From Isoptericola peretonis (GTDB lineage Bacteria; Actinomycetota; Actinomycetes; Actinomycetales; Cellulomonadaceae): 64,000 bases of DNA. The stretch covers positions 496,001 to 560,000 of the forward strand of contig JALQCY010000001.1 of the NCBI GenBank assembly GCA_023241745.1. Direction: 5' to 3'. Below the pieces are notes generated by a model, which worked only from the letters and a program-made list of their open reading frames with translations, was not told the origin of the DNA and ran no database searches. Below are positions 54,308-64,000 of the stretch, piece by piece. The position numbers were made by a program, and so were the translations under genes. How positions within the stretch are numbered: position 1 is the first letter of the stretch; each line of letters opens with the position of its first letter.

Positions 54308-55677
54308 CGCGCCACCTCCGACGTCCGCGGGGCTGCCGGCCGCGCGGCGGAGGGCGCGCCGTCGGGCAGGCCGAAGGTCTGGAACGCGATCCGCCGCTCG
54401 ATCGGGTACGGCTCACGGCCGGTGACCTGCGCCAGGATCACGGAGTTGCGCCACGGCGCGAAGCCCAGGTCGGGGGCGGTGACGCCGTGCGTGTGCGCCT
54501 CCGTGCCGCCCACGTGCAGCCGCCCGCCCGCGCCGGCGGTGTAGTCGCGGGCCACGTCCACGCGGCCGAGCTCGTCGAGGTCCACCAGCCCCGGCGCCAC
54601 GAAGCCGGGCACCCCGGAGCCGTAGCCCGTGGCCGCGACGACGGCGCGCGTGCGGTGCTCGGCCGTCGTCCCGAGCTGGCCGTGCCGCAGGGTCAGCACG
54701 TGCTCCCCCGCCCCGCCCGCGCCCTCGGGGTCGAAGCGCGCCGCGACCACCTCCGTGTCGGACAGGAGCGTGGTGGGCACCTGTCGACCGAGGGCCGACT
54801 TGCGGTAGAGGGTGTCGTAGATGTCGTCGACCAGGTCGCCGCTGATGCCCTTGTACAGGCCGCGCTGCTCGCGGCCGAGGATCTCGCGCAGCTCGGGGGG
54901 CAACGCCCGGTAGTGGTCGGTGTACTCGGGCGAGGTCATCTCGAGCGTGAGCTTCGTGTACTCCATCGGGAAGAAGCGCGGCGAGCGCGTCACCCAGTCC
55001 ACCCGGAGCCCGCCCGGCGTCGTGTCCTCGAGCAGGTCGCGGTACACCTCGGCGGCCGACTGCCCGGACCCGACGACGGTGACCGCCCCGGACGCGGCCA
55101 GCGCGTCGCGGTGCGGCAGGTAGTCGGCGCTGTGCACCACGGGCCCGGCGCCCGGGTCCTGGGCCGCCTCCGCGGCGAGGGCGGCGAGCGGGCCGGGGAG
55201 CTGCGGCGTCGTGCCGACGCCGAGGACCACGTGCCGCGCGCGGTACGTCTCGTCGCTCCCGTCGGCCAGGCGAGCCGTGACGACCAGGTCGCCCGACCCC
55301 TCGTCCCGGGCGACGGCCGTGACCTCCCGCCCCCAGCGCAGGGTGGTGAGCCGCTCGGCCACCCACCGGCAGTACTGGTCGTACTCGGCACGCAGCGGGT
55401 AGAACGACTCCCGGATGTAGAACGGGTAGAGCCGCCCGGTGGCCTTGAGGAACGCCAGGAACGAGTACGGCGACGTCGGGTCGGCCATCGTCACCAGGTC
55501 CGCCAGGAACGGCACCTGGATCGTGGCGCCCTCCAGCATCATGCCCGGGTGCCAGGAGAACCCGTCGCGCCGGTCGAGGAACACGGCGTCGACGTCGCCC
55601 AGCGGGTCGGCGAGCGCCGCGAGGCCCAGGTTGAACGGCCCGATGCCGACGCCGAGGACGTCGTAGGTGCGGGTCAT
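54304..55677 (-). CDS. desB: Lysine/ornithine-type N-monooxygenase (DesB-like)
   Basis: 457 residues from the ATG at 55677. The FAD motif (DVLGVGIGPFNLGLAALADP), the NADPH motif (VTVVGSGQSAAEVYRDLLED) and the substrate loop (WHPGMMLEGATIQVPFLADL) are those of siderophore N-hydroxylases; the C-terminal GYGSG and DLGFAPWRNSVI motifs are also present. It would hydroxylate cadaverine (or a related diamine). It is coupled by ATGA overlaps to the decarboxylase and to the fused synthetase. Confidence 0.95.
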   Translation of the reverse strand: MTRTYDVLGVGIGPFNLGLAALADPLGDVDAVFLDRRDGFSWHPGMMLEGATIQVPFLADLVTMADPTSPYSFLAFLKATGRLYPFYIRESFYPLRAEYDQYCRWVAERLTTLRWGREVTAVARDEGSGDLVVTARLADGSDETYRARHVVLGVGTTPQLPGPLAALAAEAAQDPGAGPVVHSADYLPHRDALAASGAVTVVGSGQSAAEVYRDLLEDTTPGGLRVDWVTRSPRFFPMEYTKLTLEMTSPEYTDHYRALPPELREILGREQRGLYKGISGDLVDDIYDTLYRKSALGRQVPTTLLSDTEVVAARFDPEGAGGAGEHVLTLRHGQLGTTAEHRTRAVVAATGYGSGVPGFVAPGLVDLDELGRVDVARDYTAGAGGRLHVGGTEAHTHGVTAPDLGFAPWRNSVILAQVTGREPYPIERRIAFQTFGLPDGAPSAARPAAPRTSEVAR

Positions 55678-57221
55678 CGGACCGGCTCCGCGAGCAGGGG
55701 GCGGGCGGGGAGCCGGGGATGGTTCCCGCGGCACGGTGGCGCGTCGTCGGTGGACAGCTCCTCCCCGGCGAGCAGGCCGTGGGCGGTGGCACGCACCAGG
55801 TCGAGCACTCCGCGGACGTCGTCCACGGTGGCGTCGGGGTTGAGCAGGGTGAGCTTGAGGCACGGGCGGCCGTCGACCACGGTCTTGGCGACCAGCGCGC
55901 GACCCGACTCGAACAGCACGCGCCGCACGCGGGGCACGAGGGCGTCCGCGCGGGCGTCGTCCACGCCGTCGGGCTGGTAGCGGAACAGCACGGTGGACAG
56001 GTCCGTCGGCGCGAGGAGCCTCAGCTCGGGGTCGTCCGCGAGGTCGGCGTGCACGGCCGCCGCGAGGTCGCAGACGGCGTCCATCATCGCGCCGAGGCCG
56101 TCCGCACCGACCGCGCGCAGCGTGGCCCAGAGCTTGAGCGCGTCGAACCGGCGCGTCGTCTGGAGCGACCTGTCGACGAGGTTGAGGTCGGGGTTGGGCT
56201 CCCCCGACTCCTCGGCAGGGTTGAGGTAGTCCGCGTTCCAGGTCACGCGGGCCAGGTCCGCCGGGTCGCGCACGAGCAGCGCGCTGGACGACACCGGCTG
56301 GAAGAACGTCTTGTGGAAGTCCACGGTGACGCTGCGGGCCCGCTCGATGCCGTCGAGCAGGTGGCGGCGGCTCGACGAGACGAGCAGCCCGCCGCCGTAG
56401 GCGGCGTCGACGTGCAACCAGGCTCCGGCGGCGTCGCACAGGTCCGCCACGGCGACGATCGGGTCGACGCAGCCTCGGTCGGTCGTGCCCGCGGTGACGA
56501 CGACGGCCATGACGACGTCGCCCGCGCGCTCGACGTCGACGAGTGCCCGGGACAGGGCCTCGGGGTCGAGGCGGCCTGCCGCGTCCGTGCCGACCGGGAC
56601 GACGGCGTCGTCGTCCAGGCCCAGCAGCCCGGTGGAGCGCGCCACGCTGAAGTGCCCCGCGGGCGTCGCCAGGACGCGCAGCCGGCCGAGGCGCTCCCGC
56701 CGGGCCGCGCCGCGGAGGCGGGCGCCGGCCGCGTCCGTGAGCGCGGCCTCCCGCGCCAGGTACAGGGCGTGCAGGTTGGACTGGGTCCCCCCGGACGTGA
56801 ACACGCCGTCGCCGGCCGCGAACCCGATGCGGCCCGCGGTCCAGGCGACGAGCCGCTGCTCCATGAGGGTCGCGACCGTCGACTGGTCGTAGGTGTCGAC
56901 GGACGTGTTGATCGCGGCGAGCATCGCCTCCGCGCCCACCGCCGGCAGCGCCACCGGGCAGTTGAGGTGGGCCGCGTAGCCCGGGTGGTGGAACCAGACC
57001 GCGTGCGACGCGTACAGGTCGGCGGTCTCCCGCAGCGCGCCGGCGGTACCCACGGGCGTCCCGTCGAGGTCCACCGCGTCGACGAGCGCCTGCAGCTCGC
57101 GGCGGCTCGCGCCGCAGAACGGCTGCCGCGCCGTCGCGACGCGCGACGCCACGTCGTCCACCACGTCGTGCAGCGCGGCGGCGTAGTCGGCCGCGGTCGC
57201 GGCTCCCAGCAGATCGGGCAT
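55674..57221 (-). CDS. desA: PLP-dependent (lysine) decarboxylase, DesA-like
   Basis: 515 residues from the ATG at 57221 (GAGGAG site ten bases upstream; a TTG six codons earlier is less likely). It is a group II decarboxylase with Lys304 in VDFHKTFFQPVSS as the PLP Schiff-base residue, and HVDAAYGG as the aspartate/alanine cofactor pocket. In the siderophore pathway it would make cadaverine from lysine; 2,4-diaminobutyrate decarboxylation is the alternative. It is first in the operon, 31 bases below an iron box. Confidence 0.93.
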   Translation of the reverse strand: MPDLLGAATAADYAAALHDVVDDVASRVATARQPFCGASRRELQALVDAVDLDGTPVGTAGALRETADLYASHAVWFHHPGYAAHLNCPVALPAVGAEAMLAAINTSVDTYDQSTVATLMEQRLVAWTAGRIGFAAGDGVFTSGGTQSNLHALYLAREAALTDAAGARLRGAARRERLGRLRVLATPAGHFSVARSTGLLGLDDDAVVPVGTDAAGRLDPEALSRALVDVERAGDVVMAVVVTAGTTDRGCVDPIVAVADLCDAAGAWLHVDAAYGGGLLVSSSRRHLLDGIERARSVTVDFHKTFFQPVSSSALLVRDPADLARVTWNADYLNPAEESGEPNPDLNLVDRSLQTTRRFDALKLWATLRAVGADGLGAMMDAVCDLAAAVHADLADDPELRLLAPTDLSTVLFRYQPDGVDDARADALVPRVRRVLFESGRALVAKTVVDGRPCLKLTLLNPDATVDDVRGVLDLVRATAHGLLAGEELSTDDAPPCRGNHPRLPARPLLAEPVR

Positions 57222-57251
57222 CGTCTCGGGGCTCCTCAAGTCGGCGGATGC

Positions 57252-57270
57252 TTAGGTCAGCCTGGCCTAA
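57252..57270 (-). promoter_or_regulatory. IdeR/DmdR-type iron box upstream of desA
   Basis: TTAGGTCAGCCTGGCCTAA matches 15 of 19 positions of the consensus TTAGGTTAGGCTAACCTAA of actinobacterial iron regulators and keeps its outer arms. It lies 31 bases upstream of the desA start, where a bound repressor would silence the siderophore operon when iron is sufficient. Confidence 0.85.
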
Positions 57271-57338
57271 CTTAGGGTGCCCTCGTCCGAGTGCCAACCG
57301 GTGCGACCGAGATCACACCCCGGCCGCACCGGCTCGGC

Positions 57339-60842
<3,504 letters not shown>

Positions 60843-60843
<1 letters not shown>

Positions 60844-63056
60844 CAGTGCGGGCGCACCGGGCCGACGGCGTCGGAGGAGAACGTCGCCGAGGTGTACCCC
60901 GGTGCCGAGACGGTCACCTCGACCGTGATCTCCGCGCCGCGGTCGCGGCCCGTGAGGTGGTAGCGGTTCCCGCCGGCGCCGGGCACGGGCTCTCCGTCAC
61001 GCAGCCACTGCACCTCGATCTCCGTGTCCTGCGCACCCGGCAGGTACTCCCCCGGGTCCACCGTGAGCCACTTGCCGATCTCCGCGGGCCCTTCGATGCT
61101 CGGCCCCGCGACGTCGGTCACCACCGGGTCGTGCAGGGTGACGTCCGCGGCCCGCGTGAACACGTGCCGGTGGGCCATCCAGAGCTGGTAGTACCCGTCC
61201 TCGCCCCGCACGTCGGTGCGGTCGCCGGGGATCGACCCGTCGAACGACTTCGCCTGGTAGTAGTCCGTCGAGACCGCGTCGTCGGACACGACGTAGCTCT
61301 GGTCCGTACCGATCGTGTACTCGATGGGCGTCACGGCCTGCGGCGTGATTCCCGGGTACGACTCGTACGCCGCCGCCTCCGGGTAGGCCCGGCCGTAGGT
61401 CGCGGCCGCCCCGTCCCCGCTCACCGTCACGGTCTGCCCCGTGCTCGGCACCACGACGGGCCGTTCGGCGGGGTTGTGGATCCAGGCCAGCGAGCCGGCC
61501 CACCACACGCCGAGCCACTCGCCCTGCACCTGCGCGACGACGAGCTTGTGGCCCGAGTTCACGCGCGCGCTGATGTCGCTGGCGTAGGTGGTGCCGTCGG
61601 CGCCGCCCGGCTTCCAGCCCGGGTCGCGGGCGTACGGCGCGTCGAGCGACGGCTCCTGGTAGGCGAGGACGAAGTTGGTCCCGGCCCCCGCGACGCAGGC
61701 CCCCGACCCCGGCGACGCCTGCTGGCAGCCCGTGATCGGGTTCACGTTGTCGTCGTAGTCGGCGACCACCTCGACGACGTCCCCGGGCGCGACGTCCGTC
61801 GTCGTGTCCAGCCCGCCGCCGATCGGCGCGCCGAGCAGCTCGAAGTAGTGCTCCCAGTCCCAGTACGGGCCCGGGTCCCAGTGCACGTTCTTCGTGTAGC
61901 CGGGGAGGATCCCGGGGATCTGGTCGTGCCCGATGACGTGCGCGCGGTCGAGGGGGATGTCGTACTTCTCGGCCAGGTGGCGCACCAGCTCGGCCGACGA
62001 CTGGTACATCGCCTCCGTGAACCAGCCGGACGTACCGGCCCACCCCTCGTGCTCCAGGCCGATCGAGTGCATGTTCATGTACCAGTTGCCCGCGTGCCAG
62101 CCGACGTCGGCGGGCTCGAGGTGGTTGGCCACGTGCCCGTCGGAGGAGCGCAGCGTGTAGTTCCACGCCAGGTACGTCGGGTCGGTGACGAGCCGCACGG
62201 TCGGCTCGTACGCCGTCTCGGTGTCGTGGATGACGATGTAGTCGATCGACGGCCCGCCTTCGCCCGTCCGGTCGGCCTGGTCGTGGTTGCCGTAGTTGCC
62301 GGTGTCGTCCGGCAGGTCGGGGCTCCCCTTCTCGTACGGGGCGGGCAGCCACTCGCAGCCCAGGGATGCCGGGCAGTCGGCGGCCGGGTCGCTGGACTGC
62401 CGTTCGGCCGCGGCGGGCAGGACGGCGTCCGGCCGGGCCGCGAGCGTGACGCGCCCGCCGTCGTCCGTGGTGCGGGCCTCGCCCTCGCGGAGGGTCGCGA
62501 AGACGCGGTCGGCGAACGTCGGGACGTCGCTCATCCGCGCGACCGCGACGCCCCAGGTCGCGAGGTCGTCGTCGACCGTCTGCCCCGCGTCCTGCTGGTA
62601 GGAGGCGAGGAGCGCGGCGGCGCCGCAGGTGTTGGCGCCGGCGTCGGCCTTCAGCTGCGCCCCGGTCAGTCCGGTCAGGGCGGCGGCGCGATCGAGCTCG
62701 CTGACCCCCTGGCGGGGTGCGGCGTCCTTGCCGGCCCCGTCGGGCGCCTCGGGCGCGTGGTCGACCAGGTTGAACATGCCGTAGCCGCCGTCGGCGCTGA
62801 CCTGTCCTCCGTGCTGGTCCCAGCGGGACTCCAGGTAGGAGACGGCCTTGAGCAGGTCGGTGGGGACGCCGGTCGCGTCGCTCGCGGCCGCGAACGCGGA
62901 CTCGCGGTCAGGTGCCGCGACGACGGCGTCGCAGCTCACCTCGGACACGGGGGCGGTGGACGGTCCCGCTCCGGCGGTGACCGCCGGGATCGTGACCAGG
63001 GGGACGAGAAGGCCGACGGCTGCCAGCCCGGTGGTGCGTCGTCGTACGGATCTCAC
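60843..63056 (-). CDS. Secreted N-acetylmuramoyl-L-alanine amidase with lytic-transglycosylase-like domain
   Basis: 737 residues from a GTG at 63056 (GAGGAG site). After a signal peptide (TTGLAAVGLLVPLVTIPAV) comes a lysozyme/SLT-like domain (LLKAVSYLESRWDQHGGQVS, GGYGMFNLVDH). Then an Amidase_2 domain follows: zinc ligands in YIVIHDTET, HSIGLEHEG and KNVHWDPG, and GHDQIPG. The remaining about 330 residues include beta-rich domains that may bind the cell wall. It would cut both glycan and peptide links of peptidoglycan. Confidence 0.92.
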
Positions 63057-63141
63057 GGGGAGTGCTCCTCTCGAGGACGGCGTGCGCTCGCGGCGCACAC
63101 GGTCATCGAACCGTGAAATCCCCTTTCATGGGAAGTGGAGG

Positions 63142-63155
63142 CGGGAAAATTCCCG
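63142..63155 (-). terminator. Small hairpin after the MaoC pair
   Basis: CGGGAAAATTCCCG, a perfect six-base stem with a two-base centre, directly follows the stop of the MaoC-like gene and precedes the amidase promoter region (63057-63141), which contains no gene. It is a weak terminator candidate. Confidence 0.35.
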
Positions 63156-63578
63156 TCAGAGACGGACGGTCGCCTGCGACCGTCCGAGCACCTTGGCGCC
63201 CTCGTGGGTCACCGTCAGGTCGATCCGGGCCGTGCCCGCGTCGGCGTCGATCGCGCCGACGGTCGCGGTGACCTCGACGACGGCGGCGCCGCGGACCGGC
63301 ACCGGGACCGGCTTCGTGAAGCGGGTCTGGTACGCCACGACGGCGCCCGGGTCACCGGCCCACCCGGTCACGACGCCGACGACCGAGCCCATGGTCAGCA
63401 TTCCGTGCGCGATGACACCGGGCAGCCCGACCTCGGTGGCGAACGACTCGTCCCAGTGGATGGGGTTGAAGTCGCCGCTGGCCCCCGCGTACCGCACGAG
63501 GCGGGCGCGGTCGAGCTCCACGGCGCCCGTGGCGACCACGTCACCGACGGAGAGCTCGGCAAGCACGGGACGGGGCAT
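63156..63578 (-). CDS. MaoC-like (R)-hydroxyacyl dehydratase, catalytic subunit (HadB-like)
   Basis: 140 residues with a hot-dog fold. The catalytic hydratase-2 motif is present (YAGASGDFNPIHWDESFATE with Asp and His, then GVIAHGMLTMG). It would act as the dehydratase of a two-subunit enzyme together with the next gene, with which its start codon overlaps by one base. In actinobacteria such pairs lie next to murB and rpmG. The exact acyl chain (fatty-acid or unusual lipid) is unknown. Confidence 0.88.
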   Translation of the reverse strand: MPRPVLAELSVGDVVATGAVELDRARLVRYAGASGDFNPIHWDESFATEVGLPGVIAHGMLTMGSVVGVVTGWAGDPGAVVAYQTRFTKPVPVPVRGAAVVEVTATVGAIDADAGTARIDLTVTHEGAKVLGRSQATVRL

Positions 63579-64000
63579 CAGGAGGCCTCCCCGCGGACCA
63601 CGAGGCTGGAGATGACGGTCGCGACCGGCTCGGGCTCGCCGTCGGCCGCCGGCGCGGCGACCTCGCAGCGCGTCGTGACCATGGCGATGCCGGCCCGCTC
63701 GGTCACGGAGTCCACGTGCAGCACCGTGACCAGCTCGTCGCCGGCGACGATCGGGCGGTGGTGCACGAACTTCTCGTCCGCGTGGACCACGCGGGAGAAG
63801 TCGATGCCGGCCTCCGGGTCCTGGACGTACTGCGCCTCGGCCCGCTGCGCGACGACGACCGCGAACGTGGGGGGCGCGACGAGGTCCGGATAGCCGAGAC
63901 CCCGCGCCACCACGATGTCGTGGTGCGCGGGGTCCAGGGCACCGACGGCGGAGGCGAACTCACGGATCTTCTCGCGCCCCACGGCATAGGGGGCGGTGGC
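63578..64000 (-). CDS. MaoC-like dehydratase N-terminal subunit (HadA/HadC-like), partial
   Basis: The open frame runs through the right edge of the window, so the true N-terminus is missing; the visible start ATAPYAVGREKIREFA is internal, as expected for the family motif PYEVGREKIREFA. A short upstream frame starting GTG at 63982 would be a truncated version. The visible part has FAVVVAQRAE and GIDFSRVVHADEKFVHHRPI. It forms a non-catalytic or regulatory partner of the HadB-like subunit downstream. Confidence 0.85.
   Translation of the reverse strand, partial: ATAPYAVGREKIREFASAVGALDPAHHDIVVARGLGYPDLVAPPTFAVVVAQRAEAQYVQDPEAGIDFSRVVHADEKFVHHRPIVAGDELVTVLHVDSVTERAGIAMVTTRCEVAAPAADGEPEPVATVISSLVVRGEAS

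Overview
This is a high-GC actinobacterial chromosome segment. It reads as a Micrococcales genome of the Cellulomonadaceae/Promicromonosporaceae type; that placement is an inference from overall protein character and GC, not from a marker search. It carries the core translation and transcription superlocus, followed by an accessory-rich stretch. No rRNA gene, insertion sequence, prophage or CRISPR array was seen.

Positions 1-30076 are almost entirely minus strand. In transcription order from the right they hold tRNA-Trp, secE, nusG, rplK, rplA, then rplJ, rplL, rpoB, rpoC, rpsL, rpsG, fusA, tuf, then the S10 operon (rpsJ to rpsQ) and the start of the spc operon (rplN, rplX, rplE, rpsN). Strong terminator hairpins, two convincing sigma-A-type promoters (rpsL and rpoB) and an L10-type leader are visible. 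GC-rich hairpins also sit just after rpsQ, rpsG and rplK inside operons. The housekeeping block is interrupted at 21427-27064, between rplJ and rplA, by a compact minus-strand cassette. It encodes a sigma-70-family factor, a small beta-domain protein, a cytoplasmic subtilisin-like protease with eight perfect TTHPF repeats, and a TPR-CHAT caspase-like protease. This is the best candidate here for an uncharacterised signalling or conflict system.

Positions 30275-45318 are mostly plus strand. They hold an ABC-2 exporter with a LiaS/LiaR-like (NarL-type) two-component system, an adenosine deaminase-like enzyme, and an OmpR-type two-component system preceded by a membrane-anchored poly-aspartate protein. 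A PadR regulator lies divergent from an NAD(P)-binding protein across a palindromic operator. Then come a secreted low-complexity protein, an APH-fold kinase, a third two-component system with a SHOCT protein, and an L,D-transpeptidase lipoprotein. Two long near-perfect inverted repeats close this section.

Positions 45321-64000 hold murB, an MFS transporter divergent from a LacI-type regulator, and a desferrioxamine-type (NIS) hydroxamate siderophore operon under an IdeR/DmdR-like iron box (desA, desB, an unusual desC-desD fusion, a penicillin-acylase gene, and a second acyltransferase). These are followed by thiC with a TPP riboswitch, a secreted C39-like protease and a secreted lytic-transglycosylase/amidase that converge on a large nested palindrome, and a pair of MaoC-like dehydratase genes that run off the right edge. 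Several accessory modules appear to have been inserted into an otherwise conserved actinobacterial neighbourhood (MaoC pair, murB, adenosine deaminase, tRNA-Trp, secE-nusG).
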